From NCBI GenBank assembly GCA_005884115.1, contig VAXW01000005.1:1054001-1118000 (forward strand): a stretch of 64,000 nucleotides of DNA, given 5' to 3'. The stretch is from Actinomycetota bacterium. Its GTDB lineage: Bacteria > Actinomycetota > Thermoleophilia > Solirubrobacterales > Solirubrobacteraceae. The position numbers were made by a program, and so were the translations under genes. This document shows, one piece after another, positions 54,408-63,196 of this stretch (position 1 is its first letter; each line of letters starts with the position of its first letter). The notes under the pieces were generated by a model, which ran no database searches, had not been told where the DNA came from, and worked only from the letters and a program-made list of their open reading frames with translations.

Positions 54408-54878
54408 TCAGCTTTGGAGATCGACGCGGATCGTCATCAGGTCGGTGGCGAGCGCGCGCAGGAGCACGGCGTCGAGCCTGTAGCCGAGCCTGCCGCGTCC
54501 AAGCTCGCGCTGGCGCGCTCGCGCGTCGTCGGCCGGCAGCGGCACCGCGACACCGGTGCGCCAGCGCAGCGAGTGACCCTCGACGACGCCGATGCGGACG
54601 TGCGGGTTTGCCGCGATGTTGCGGGCGTAGTGGGCGCCGTCGCCGTGCGCGCAGAGCAGCCAGAAGGTGTCGCCCTGGAGCCCGTTCGCAACCGGCGTGC
54701 GCCGAGCCCGCCCGCTCCTGCGCCCGACCGTCTCGAGAACTGCGTAGGTGCCGCCGAGCCTGCCGCGGGCGAGAAGCGTGCGCACGACGCGATTCACGAG
54801 TCGAGTCTCGACCGCGCGGCTCAACCGGCGCTTCAGGGATCGGCGGCGCTCGCTGCCCACCATATACACGCGGAGCAT
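54408..54878 (-). CDS. Deazaflavin-dependent oxidoreductase (nitroreductase) family protein
   Basis: 156 residues. VLETVGRRSGRARRTPVANGLQGDTFWLLCAHGDGAHYARNIAANPHVRIGV is the core of the DUF385/F420-dependent nitroreductase-like fold, followed by a C-terminal DLMTIRVDL. The family binds F420 in actinobacteria. Start at 54878 (MLRVYMVGS) fits the family length; a later ATG at 54863 is possible. The gene is divergent from the transfer cluster, so it may be the last chromosomal gene before it. Confidence 0.82.
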   Translation of the reverse strand: MLRVYMVGSERRRSLKRRLSRAVETRLVNRVVRTLLARGRLGGTYAVLETVGRRSGRARRTPVANGLQGDTFWLLCAHGDGAHYARNIAANPHVRIGVVEGHSLRWRTGVAVPLPADDARARQRELGRGRLGYRLDAVLLRALATDLMTIRVDLQS

Positions 54879-55037
54879 ATGGGCTGGGCCCGGCCGTCTT
54901 TGGGGCACGAGCAGGTGTCGGAAATGTGGCGCGAGAACGTGGGGCTTTGCGCTGGGTCCTCCGGTCGCGAGCGAGGTCGCTAGCGGCCACGCGAATTCAG
55001 AGGGGGGTGCAACCGCGCTCCCGTCCGACACCCATAT

Positions 55038-55729
55038 GTGCCGGAGGACCTCGACCGCAATCGCCTGCGCCGCCCGCCCGCAGCGCGGCGGCCTGCTCGT
55101 AGCAGCGGCGGGTGGACGGCCCGGGCGAGCGATCCGGCCGAGCAGGTGGCGCTCGTCGCGCGCTCCAAGCGCGAGGCGCTGTTGGGGGCTCATCGCTTCA
55201 GACTGCGGCGAGAGGACCTCGAGGACTGCTTGAGCCAGGCGACGCTCGAGCTGGTGGCGTACGTCCGCACGGGTCGGACTTTCCGCGATGGCGCGGCGAT
55301 CGGGCGCGCGCTGGAGGTGCGTTTCGCCTCTCGCATCCGTGACAGGCGGCGCGCTCTGGGCGGGCGCAGTCCGATGGTCGCGGCGCTCGAGACGGCCCTG
55401 CGAGTCGGGCGCCCAGGCGAGGACGAGATCGCGATTGTCGATCGGCGCGTCGATGTGGAGGGGCTTGTCCTGCTGCGCGACGACTTGAGGCGCGTACAGC
55501 GGGTGGTGCGTGCTCTGACAGCTGACCAGCAGCTCGTGCTGTGCGAGCAGCTGGAAGGCGGCGAGCGGCGCTGCCAGGACTTCTGTCGGCGAGTGGGGTG
55601 GTCTGCGGAGAAGTACCGCAAGGTCGCCCAGCGAGCGCGCGCGAGGTTGCGCGCGCTGATGCTCGAAGACGAGCAGGGTGTCCCGCGCACCGCCGCGAGG
55701 TCGGAAAGGTCGGCAGGGACGAATCTATG
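55038..55729 (+). CDS. Sigma-70-like regulatory protein heading the transfer operon
   Basis: 230 residues. Residues about 50-130 (RREDLEDCLSQATLELVAYV through GRALEVRFASRIRDRRRALGG) have the region 2 pattern of sigma factors, and about 150-205 (VVRALTADQQLVLCEQLEGGERRCQDFCRRVGWSAEKYRKVAQRARARLRAL) a region 4-like helix-turn-helix. It is more divergent than ordinary ECF factors, so calling it a sigma factor is inference from layout. It is the first gene of the transfer operon and overlaps the next by ATGA (stop 55728-55730). GTG start. Confidence 0.55.
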
Positions 55730-55912
55730 AACCATCACTCCCGACACATAGGTCCGTTCCGCACGGGCGCCGGCCGTTGGCAGCACCGGCGAGGGCACGG
55801 CGAAGCCCACTCGCGCGCGGGCGGCCGGGGGCCGGCAGTTCTCCCCCCTGGTCTCCTGTCGCCCGCGCCGAATGCGGGATTCGACCCGGTCGAGGACGAT
55901 CCGTGGCGCTGA
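55727..55912 (+). CDS. Small protein in the transfer operon
   Basis: 61 residues from an ATG overlapping the previous stop (ATGA): NHHSRHIGPFRTGAGRWQHR and an end PAPNAGFDPVEDDPWR. No domain recognised, no helix. The overlap at both ends, with the GTG/ATG starts of the next gene at 55903 or 55933 just after, fits an operon, but the Gly/Arg composition makes a chance frame possible. Confidence 0.35.
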   Translation: MNHHSRHIGPFRTGAGRWQHRRGHGEAHSRAGGRGPAVLPPGLLSPAPNAGFDPVEDDPWR

Positions 55913-55932
55913 CCGGGAGCCGGCGCCGCGAG

Positions 55933-56394
55933 ATGTACCGCGTGTACTCGCACGAGGCGTTCCTCGCCGACGGGAGCGTCGCCGAGCCGCTCGAAAGAAC
56001 CTCCGCGCGCGAGCAGGGTCCGCTGCGCCTGGTCGTCGGCGCGGCGCTGCCGCTTGGACTCGTCGCGGCGGCGACAGTCTCGATCGCTGTCGAGTCTCCC
56101 CGCCATGGAGCCCCGGTCGCGCAAGTGCGCCGTACGCGGACGCCGCCCGCACGCAAGCGGGTCAGGACTCACGTTGAGCACGCGCGGCGCTCGCAAGACA
56201 CGCCTCCACTGGGGACCGCGCCGCACGCGCTGGCGCGATCGCTACGAGGCGCCGCGCGGCCGAGAGGGCGGGCCCACCGTGGAGTCGCGGCGCCTACGCG
56301 GGCTGCGAGCTCAGCGGCTCTCGTGTCCGCGAGCGCCTCGCACCCGTCGCCAGCCTCCGAGTCGCAAGGACCCGAGTTCCTCTTCGAGCGCTGA
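55933..56394 (+). CDS. Single-span membrane protein in the transfer operon
   Basis: 153 residues: a polar start MYRVYSHEAFLADGSVAEPL, one transmembrane helix (LRLVVGAALPLGLVAAATVSIA, about 36-57) and a long Arg/Ser/Pro-rich outer tail ending GPEFLFER. A longer GTG start at 55903 is possible. The family is not recognised; position before tcpC suggests a structural or adaptor part. Confidence 0.45.
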   Translation: MYRVYSHEAFLADGSVAEPLERTSAREQGPLRLVVGAALPLGLVAAATVSIAVESPRHGAPVAQVRRTRTPPARKRVRTHVEHARRSQDTPPLGTAPHALARSLRGAARPRGRAHRGVAAPTRAASSAALVSASASHPSPASESQGPEFLFER

Positions 56395-56398
56395 GCAG

Positions 56399-57262
56399 AT
56401 GGTCGCGAGCCGACCGCGCGCGCGGGTCATGGTCTCGACGCGTCCGTTGTGGCAGATCCGGCTGCTGCATGAGCTGCCGCGCTACCTCCTCTACGCCACG
56501 TGCGCATGGGGATTGGCGGCGAGCGCTCGCTTTGCGCTCGCCCCACCGCACCGCGGTGGGGCTGCCGTCATGAGACCGCCGGCCTCGCCATCTGATCTCG
56601 GCACGCGGGCCTTCGCGGCGATGTTCGCGCGACGCTACTTGAGCTGGGACGCCGGGAATCCTCAGGCGAGCGGTGGGTCTCTCGCGGCCTTCCAAGGACG
56701 AGCTTTCGAAGCCGAACTTGGTCGCCGGATCCCCGCGAGCGGGCGGCAGCATGTCGAATGGGTCGAGGTGGTGCAGGCGCGGCAGTCTGCGGCGGGTCGA
56801 GACGTCTATACGGTCGCCGCGCAGACCGACTCCGCGGGTCTGCTCTATCTGTCGGTAGCAGTCGCACGGCTGGCTGACGGGCGGCTGGCGCTCGCCGGCT
56901 ACCCCGCGTTCGTGGGTCCCCCGGGGAGCGACCCTGCCTGGAGCCCGACGCACTCGAGTGCGGTGGAGGACGCGTCGCTTTCGACTGTGGTCAAGCGCGT
57001 GCTGCGCAACTACCTCGTTCCTTCGCGCGAGGAGTTGGTGGCGGATCTCGCGCCAGGCGCCAGGGTGTCGCTTCCACCGCAGGCCCTCCGGCTTCTCAGC
57101 GTGCAGCGACTGAGCTGGAGTCAGGACCGACGGTCGGTGGAAGCGATCGTGCAGACGGAAGACGCGCGCGGCACGCAGTACACGCTCGCATACGAACTCG
57201 ACGTAGCGATCGCGCAGGGGCGCTGGGAGGTCTCAGCCGTGCAGATGGATCCGGACGCATGA
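56399..57262 (+). CDS. Conjugal transfer protein TcpC-like (VirB8-like)
   Basis: 287 residues. An N-terminal cytoplasmic lead is followed by one transmembrane helix (LLYATCAWGLAASARFAL, about 30-48) and a large outer domain with two repeats of an NTF2-like fold: AAMFARRYLSWDAGNPQ, QHVEWVEVVQARQSAAGRDVYTVAAQ, then VKRVLRNYLVPSREELVADL and YTLAYELDVAIAQGRWEVSAVQ. This layout and the ARRYLSWDA motif are those of TcpC of Gram-positive conjugative elements. TGA/ATG overlap of 4 bases with the next gene. Confidence 0.8.
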   Translation: MVASRPRARVMVSTRPLWQIRLLHELPRYLLYATCAWGLAASARFALAPPHRGGAAVMRPPASPSDLGTRAFAAMFARRYLSWDAGNPQASGGSLAAFQGRAFEAELGRRIPASGRQHVEWVEVVQARQSAAGRDVYTVAAQTDSAGLLYLSVAVARLADGRLALAGYPAFVGPPGSDPAWSPTHSSAVEDASLSTVVKRVLRNYLVPSREELVADLAPGARVSLPPQALRLLSVQRLSWSQDRRSVEAIVQTEDARGTQYTLAYELDVAIAQGRWEVSAVQMDPDA

Positions 57263-57618
57263 GCGCCCGACACGCACTGCTGCTCGGGGCTGCCGTGGTG
57301 TGCGTCAACGCGACGCCGGCGACGGCGGCGGTGGTTGGACGGCCGTCCGTGAGGACTACGGCGCCTGCGGCGCCGCCTGAACGCGCCGGCGGAGCACTCG
57401 AAGCGGCGGCGGCGAAGGCGGGCAGCACCGGGCGCGCCGTGGCGATGAGCCTGATCGGGCTCGCCTTCGCGGTGGCGGCGACAGTGCTCGCCTTCCGCCG
57501 TGATTTCAAGGAGGCGGCCGGTGTCTTCTGCGTCGGAATCATCGCGATCCTGCTGGCGACGCCTGCCGGCATGGCAGTTCTCAGGGACACGGTTGCATCG
57601 CTGTTCGGCGGGCAATGA
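57259..57618 (+). CDS. TcpD/VirB2-like small membrane protein
   Basis: 119 residues: a signal-like start (MSARHALLLGAAVVCVNATPATA), an Ala/Pro linker, then two tight transmembrane helices, VAMSLIGLAFAVAATVLAFRR and GVFCVGIIAILLATPAGMAVL. This is the size and layout of pilin or TcpD-like proteins in type IV transfer systems. No sequence motif proves it; the position between tcpC and tcpE does. ATGA overlap on both sides. Confidence 0.6.
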   Translation: MSARHALLLGAAVVCVNATPATAAVVGRPSVRTTAPAAPPERAGGALEAAAAKAGSTGRAVAMSLIGLAFAVAATVLAFRRDFKEAAGVFCVGIIAILLATPAGMAVLRDTVASLFGGQ

Positions 57619-58214
57619 TGGAGATCCGCTCCTACCGTCGCGTGTTCGATCTCGAGCGACGCATCTACCAGGTCGATCGCCTGCGCTTGAACCCGAGCGG
57701 CGTACCGGTCCGCGGTGTGGTCTACTTCCTTGCCCTCGTCGCGGGATCGGCTACCGCGGCTCGTTTGCCGGGACTCGCGGCTGTGGTGGCGCAAACACCG
57801 TGGTACATGCGCGATGTCGCGCTGCCGGCCTTGGTGGCGGCTGTTCTGACCTTGATCAGGATCGAGGGGCGGCCATTTCACCTGGCTGCGTCCGCGCTCC
57901 TGCGCAACCGCCTCGAAGCGCCCAAGCGTGCAGGTCTCGATGGCGACCGGCTGCGGTCGGTAGCCCTGCCGGGCGGTCGCTGGTATCCGCTGCCGATCCT
58001 GATGCTTCCGGATGGCTCGGATGCTCGCGTGCGCAAGCTTCGATACAGGGGTCCGGGGGCCGTGGTGGTGGCCGTCCCGCACCGACGCCGGCTCACTCGC
58101 GCCGGTGTGCTGCGTCGACGCGAGCTCGCCGTCGAGGAGCTGGCCGCTGCGACGAGAGTCCGCGAGCGACAGGTGATAGTGCTCGAGCGATCAGCGCGCA
58201 TGCACGTGGGCTGA
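57615..58214 (+). CDS. Conjugal transfer protein TcpE-like
   Basis: 199 residues beginning MEIRSYRRVFDLERRIYQVDRL, the TcpE signature start, followed by two transmembrane helices (GVVYFLALVAGSATAARLPG and ALPALVAAVLTLI), the family's helical hairpin, and a basic cytoplasmic tail (EAPKRAGLDGDRLR through ARVRKLRYRG). TcpE is an inner-membrane component of the mating channel. The gene is coupled to its neighbours by an overlap upstream; downstream a 2-base gap leads to the ATPase. Confidence 0.78.
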   Translation: MMEIRSYRRVFDLERRIYQVDRLRLNPSGVPVRGVVYFLALVAGSATAARLPGLAAVVAQTPWYMRDVALPALVAAVLTLIRIEGRPFHLAASALLRNRLEAPKRAGLDGDRLRSVALPGGRWYPLPILMLPDGSDARVRKLRYRGPGAVVVAVPHRRRLTRAGVLRRRELAVEELAAATRVRERQVIVLERSARMHVG

Positions 58215-58216
58215 GC

Positions 58217-60664
58217 GTGCGCGCGCCGATCGCCTACACATTCGGCAACTGCGTGTTCGGCCGTGGCTTGCACGACCCGTGGGCTGCTTTCACCCTGAGC
58301 GCGTCCTCATATGAATGGCTCGACGAGGCCGGAAAGCGATCGCGCCTGCTCGCGCTGATAGGTGCGATCGAGACGCTCCAGGCCGATCTGCAGATCCTGC
58401 GCGTCGCGCGACATTTCGATTCCGATGGCTACGCCACGGACATGGAGCAGGAGCTCGGGCGCGCCACTCACGAGCCGCGGCTTGCGCCGGTCAGAGCCCG
58501 GTATCTGCGAGCCCACGTGGCTCGCATGCGGTCGTTCGCGGCGGGCACGCCGGCGATCTTCATCATCGTCAGCCTGCGCGAGCCCGAGCGCGACGTCGCG
58601 ACCTACGTTTCGCGTGTCGCCGAGCAGGGCCCGCGGGAGTGGCTCGCGGCTTTGCGACGACTGTTCGCGAGCGGAGATCGGAGGCTGATGAGGGTCTCAG
58701 AGCTCGAGCGCGTGAGGGCGTTCGCCGACCACGCTCACGCGTGCCTGTCGGACTTCCTCGCCGTGCGACCGGCGCGAGGCGTCGAGCTGCAGTGGCTCGT
58801 GCGTCGAGCGTTCTGTCGCGGGCTCGGCGAGCCGGTAATAGACGGTCTTCACGAGCCGCGAGCGTTGGTCTTCGAATGTAATGGCGAGGCGGTGCTCGCG
58901 CCGCTCGAGGGCGACGTGATGCGGTGGGCCGATTGCGTGATCGAGCACCGCGGGCGAGCGCTCCTGGTCGAGTCTGAGCTCGGCAAAAGCTGGCAGGCGC
59001 AACTTGTGGCCGGTGCGCTCCCAGAGCGCACGGTGTTTCCTGGCGCGGCTGCGGAGCTGATGTTCGCGCCGCCAGAAAGCCTGCCATTTGCGGTCGACCT
59101 GTCGCTGAACGCGCGCTATCTGCCCAACGAGCTCGCGGTTCGTGTAGCGCGCAAACGGATCCAGGACGCCGACCAGATCTATCGCGCGGAGTCCGAGGGC
59201 GACCAGGGAGCGTCCGATCTGGGCATCGAGCGCACGCACGAGGCGCGCGACCTGCTCACCTACCTGCAGGCAAGCAGGCGCCCTCCGCTTCTGCGAGCGA
59301 CGCTCGCGATCGCGGTCGCGGCCAGGCGCGAGGACGAGCTCGAGGAGCGAGTGGAGACCACTCGCCGCGCCTTCGGGGATGTCCGCTTGCACCGGCCGCT
59401 CGGCGATCAGCTGCAGCTCTTCATGCAGCAGCTGCCGGCACAGCGAACGCGCGTGAGCGGCTACGACGAAATGCTCACGACCGAGCAGGCGGCGGCGATG
59501 ATGCCGACCGCGACGCACGCCGTGGGGTCGCGACGCGGGTTCTATCTCGGCCATACGCTGGCAGGGAGCCGCCAGCCGGTCAGATTCAACCTGAGGGAAG
59601 GGTCCGACAGCGATCGCAACGCGACGATCCTCAGCGTCGGAGCGCTCGGGTCGGGAAAGACGACGCTCGACCAGAAGCTCAAGTACGAGGGCTTCCTGCT
59701 AGGTGCGCGTGTGGTCGACTGCGACCCGAAGGGCGATCACCGCTTTCATCTGCTCGAAGAGGTGGTGCCGCATGTTGAGTGCGTGACGCTCGAGCCAAAC
59801 CCGGCGCTGCGTGGCGTGCTGGATCCGTTTCGAGTAGCGCCGAAGCACCTGCGCCAGGAGGTCGCCGTGACGTTCCTCCGCGATCTGCTGCCTGATCGGG
59901 CAGAGGCGGCGTGGGAGACGGCGCTCGTAGCGGCCGTCGACCGCGTGCTCAGACGCTCGGCTCAGCCGAGCTGCTACGAGGTCGTCCTCGCACTGGGGGA
60001 TGGCGACGCCACTGAAGCTCAGGTTGGCAGGACGCTCGAGGTCTACGCGCGCTCCGGGCTCACCCAGCTCGGGTTTGCTGACCCGAACGTGCGGCTTCCC
60101 AGCCTCGGCCACCAGCAGGTCACCTACCTGCCGATCCGAGATCTTCCCGGTCCCGAGCCGGGCATGCCCCGCTCGGAGTACTCGCAGGTGGAGCGAGTCG
60201 GGGAGCAGCTGGTGCGCCTGATCGCGATGTTCGCGATGAGCCTCATGGGAGCCGAACGCGATCGTCTGAAGTTGTTCTCCTTCGACGAGGGATGGCGGCT
60301 TCTGAGCGACCCGGCGGGTCGCGCGCTGCTTGGCTCGCTGCAGCGCATGGGTCGCTCCGAGCTTGCGGTTCCAATCATCAGCACGCAGCTGATCAGCGAC
60401 GCTCTGATCGGACAGCGTGAGTCGCTCGAGAACCTGATCGGCGCAACGTTCGTGTTCGGGGTCCGCTCCGAGTCAGAAGCCGAGCGTGCGCTCCGGCTGC
60501 TCGGGCTCGACGGCTCGGATCGTGCGAGGCGGCGCATGCTGCTCGAGCTCGAGGCCGGCCGATGCCTCTTCCGCGACCACCACGGGCGCGTGGAGGCTGT
60601 GCAGGTCGATGTGGTGGTGCCCGAGCTGCTGCGAGCGTTCTCGACGACACCCGCGCGGGGTTGA
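58217..60664 (+). CDS. Type IV secretion ATPase, TcpF/VirB4-like
   Basis: A cytoplasmic ATPase of 815 residues that powers the transfer channel. The first half is the VirB4 N-terminal domain. Walker A is GALGSGKTTL at 475-484, followed by GARVVDCDPKGDHRF; Walker B is RLKLFSFDEGWRLL near 682-695; the C-terminal MGRSELAVPIISTQLISDALIGQRESLENLIGATFVFGV matches the TraG/VirB4 motor fold. A GTG start at 58217 fits the spacing; the protein starts APIAYTFGNCVFGRGLHDPW. The next gene overlaps its stop by 4 bases. Confidence 0.85.
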   Translation: MRAPIAYTFGNCVFGRGLHDPWAAFTLSASSYEWLDEAGKRSRLLALIGAIETLQADLQILRVARHFDSDGYATDMEQELGRATHEPRLAPVRARYLRAHVARMRSFAAGTPAIFIIVSLREPERDVATYVSRVAEQGPREWLAALRRLFASGDRRLMRVSELERVRAFADHAHACLSDFLAVRPARGVELQWLVRRAFCRGLGEPVIDGLHEPRALVFECNGEAVLAPLEGDVMRWADCVIEHRGRALLVESELGKSWQAQLVAGALPERTVFPGAAAELMFAPPESLPFAVDLSLNARYLPNELAVRVARKRIQDADQIYRAESEGDQGASDLGIERTHEARDLLTYLQASRRPPLLRATLAIAVAARREDELEERVETTRRAFGDVRLHRPLGDQLQLFMQQLPAQRTRVSGYDEMLTTEQAAAMMPTATHAVGSRRGFYLGHTLAGSRQPVRFNLREGSDSDRNATILSVGALGSGKTTLDQKLKYEGFLLGARVVDCDPKGDHRFHLLEEVVPHVECVTLEPNPALRGVLDPFRVAPKHLRQEVAVTFLRDLLPDRAEAAWETALVAAVDRVLRRSAQPSCYEVVLALGDGDATEAQVGRTLEVYARSGLTQLGFADPNVRLPSLGHQQVTYLPIRDLPGPEPGMPRSEYSQVERVGEQLVRLIAMFAMSLMGAERDRLKLFSFDEGWRLLSDPAGRALLGSLQRMGRSELAVPIISTQLISDALIGQRESLENLIGATFVFGVRSESEAERALRLLGLDGSDRARRRMLLELEAGRCLFRDHHGRVEAVQVDVVVPELLRAFSTTPARG

Positions 60665-63147
60665 CGCTGTCGAGCAGCACGCCGCCAACCGCGCGGGTGA
60701 CGCTCCTCGCCATCGTCCTTGCGGCGGGGTGCAGCTCGGCGCCGGCACGCGCCGAGAGTGTCGGCCCATCCACCCACGCAAAGGCGCTCGCGGCGACACG
60801 CGCGCCAGGCAGCGCCGGCCGAGCGCCCAGCGGGCCGCCGCTGATCCAAGCCAACGCCGCGCCCGGCGCCAGCCGGGGGACTTCGGACGGCGGCGACGCC
60901 CCGCCGGGGGAAGCAGATCCGCTGGTCAGCAACGGACTTGGCAGTCCGCTGTGCACGGGCGCTCTCGGCTGGCAGGAACTACCGGCGGCGAGCGCGCGTC
61001 ACTGCGGGACCTCGGGCTTCGTCGCCGCGGCTGCTCCGACGGGTGACTACGGAGTCGACGTCCACATCGACACGGGCTTTTTGGGCCTCAGCTACGGCAA
61101 GCTCCTGAGCCTCGTTCAGGACCTCTTCGTGGCGCCCTTATGGATGGCGCTGGTGTGGGCTGTGCACGCGCTCGTCGTGATGCTCGAGTGGTGCTTCACG
61201 ATCGATCTGCTCGACAGTCCTGCGATTCGCGACGGCGTCAGCGGAGGACTTCGCCGTATGCAGCGGGCGTTCACGGAGCCCTGGCTGACGCTGGCGTTCG
61301 CGTGCGCGTCCGTGCTCGCCGTGTACAACGGCCTCGTCCGCAGGCGCGTGACCGAGACCGTGGGCCAGGCGTTCCTGCTGGTGGCCATGACCGCCGCGGG
61401 AATGTGGGTGATGCTCGATCCCGTGGGCACGGTGGGAGCGGTCGGTGGATGGGCCAATCAGGCGAGTCTGGGGACACTTGCCGTCACCGCGCGGGGGCAG
61501 CCGTCCGGGGCCGGACGCGCACTGGCCGAAGGCATGAGCACCGTGTTTGCGGCCGCGGTCGAGGTGCCGTGGTGCTATCTCGAGTTCGGAGACGTCAGCT
61601 GGTGCCGCGACCCAAGCCGGCTCGACCCGACCCTTCGCGCAGCCGCGCTGCGAATCGCCGCCGACGAGCTGCCCCTTGCCCGCTGCGCTCCGGGCGCTGC
61701 CGGGAGACGCTGCGCGAGCGACGCGGGCTCGCAGGCTCGCGGGCTAGCGCACAGCGCACAGCTGCTTCAGGAAGCACGGACCAACGGCGCGATCTTCCTC
61801 GCGCTGCCCGCGAACGGCCCTCAACGCAACTCGATCAATGACTCCGGCTCCCTGCTGCGGGCGATGTGTCAGAGCAGCGAAGCAACGCAGTGTCACGGCC
61901 CGATGGCGGCACAGGCCGAGTTCAGGACCGACCACGGGACGTGGCCGCGAGTCGGAGGGCTGCTGCTGATCGTCGCCGGAGTCCTGGGGATGCTGCTGCT
62001 TCTCGGCTTCATCGCGATCAGGCTCATCGGTGCCGCGCTGTTCAGCCTCTTCTACTTGCTCCTGACCCCTGCAGCGGTGATCGCGCCGGCGCTTGGGGAC
62101 ACCGGCCGGGCCGTGTTTCGCCGCTGGGCAGCGCAGCTGCTGGGAGCCGTGGTGGCGAAGCTCCTCTTCTCGTTCCTGTTGGGCGTGGTGCTCGCGGTCA
62201 TCGGAATTCTCGCCGCGTTGCGCGCTCTGGGCTGGTGGACCCAGTGGCTGCTGATGTGCGCGTTCTGGTGGGGGGCATTTGCCCGCCGGCACCAAGCGCT
62301 CGCCCTTGCGGGAGGAGCGGTACACCGAGAGCCCTTGGGCACGACTCGCACGGTCCGAGCGCGCGTGCACGATGCGCTGCATCTCCGCCGCACGCTTCGC
62401 GAGCAAAGGCGCGCGCGCATAGAACGCGAGGCGCCCCCGCCGGCCACCGCGGAGTCCGCGATCGCGAGGGGGACCGGCCTGCCCGGTGGCGATCGTCCCG
62501 GCGAGCTGGCCGACGCGCTGCATGATCGCGGGCAGACCGATCGCGCCGTCGCGAGCGGCGCTCCGGCGCAGGGGCGAGGCCACATCCCGACCGCCGCCGA
62601 GGGCGAGCGGGCGGACGATGCGAATGGGCAGCTGCGTGTGTGGGGCAGGCAACTGGAGCGCGTCCTGGCCGAGCACGAGCGCGCGCTCGCAGACGGCGAC
62701 AGGCGGCGCGCGGCCGAACTGGGGCACAGGGCTGGCCGCATTCGTGGGGACATCGAGCGCGAGCGCCGGCGCCTGAGCGGCGAGGCGTCGTCCGGGGGCG
62801 CCCAACCCCGCCGCACGGCTCAGATCCCGGGCGCGGCGGCGCGAGGGGGCGCGTCCTCGCGCGGCAGCCACGCGGACATCCTCCGAGCGACGCGGCGTGA
62901 GCTGGACCGCGAGCTCGACGAGCAGAGCGCGCGTCGGCGCGCCGGCGCCGGGAGGCCGGCTCACCAAGCTGACCGCGGCTCGGTCGTGCAGCCTCCGCGG
63001 AAGCTCCCGCCACGTGAGCCTCAAGGCGCGGCAGGCGGGACGGACGCCGTTGACCGACCTTCGCGAAGCGCGGAATCGAGCGTGATGCGCGACGCCCGCG
63101 AGGTCGAGGCTCGGCGAAAACGCCAGCTGGGCCTCGGCCGCGATTGA
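60661..63147 (+). CDS. VirB6/TrbL-like polytopic transfer protein
   Basis: 828 residues from a TTG start overlapping the previous stop. A signal-like segment ends LAAGCSS. About seven transmembrane helices follow (from LVQDLFVAPLWMALVWAVHALVVML near 145 to AFWWGAFARRHQ near 565), with a Cys-rich outer loop of about 150 residues in between (WCYLEFGDVSWCRDPSRL ... MCQSSEATQCHG). The last 260 residues are a long Arg/Glu/Gly-rich, partly coiled-coil tail. This is the TrbL/VirB6 layout of a channel core. A GTG at 60697 is an alternative start. Confidence 0.75.
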   Translation: MTLSSSTPPTARVTLLAIVLAAGCSSAPARAESVGPSTHAKALAATRAPGSAGRAPSGPPLIQANAAPGASRGTSDGGDAPPGEADPLVSNGLGSPLCTGALGWQELPAASARHCGTSGFVAAAAPTGDYGVDVHIDTGFLGLSYGKLLSLVQDLFVAPLWMALVWAVHALVVMLEWCFTIDLLDSPAIRDGVSGGLRRMQRAFTEPWLTLAFACASVLAVYNGLVRRRVTETVGQAFLLVAMTAAGMWVMLDPVGTVGAVGGWANQASLGTLAVTARGQPSGAGRALAEGMSTVFAAAVEVPWCYLEFGDVSWCRDPSRLDPTLRAAALRIAADELPLARCAPGAAGRRCASDAGSQARGLAHSAQLLQEARTNGAIFLALPANGPQRNSINDSGSLLRAMCQSSEATQCHGPMAAQAEFRTDHGTWPRVGGLLLIVAGVLGMLLLLGFIAIRLIGAALFSLFYLLLTPAAVIAPALGDTGRAVFRRWAAQLLGAVVAKLLFSFLLGVVLAVIGILAALRALGWWTQWLLMCAFWWGAFARRHQALALAGGAVHREPLGTTRTVRARVHDALHLRRTLREQRRARIEREAPPPATAESAIARGTGLPGGDRPGELADALHDRGQTDRAVASGAPAQGRGHIPTAAEGERADDANGQLRVWGRQLERVLAEHERALADGDRRRAAELGHRAGRIRGDIERERRRLSGEASSGGAQPRRTAQIPGAAARGGASSRGSHADILRATRRELDRELDEQSARRRAGAGRPAHQADRGSVVQPPRKLPPREPQGAAGGTDAVDRPSRSAESSVMRDAREVEARRKRQLGLGRD

Positions 63148-63196
63148 CCGTCCGAGCACCTGGCATGGCGAGCCGGCTGCATGCCTGCGCGACCGC

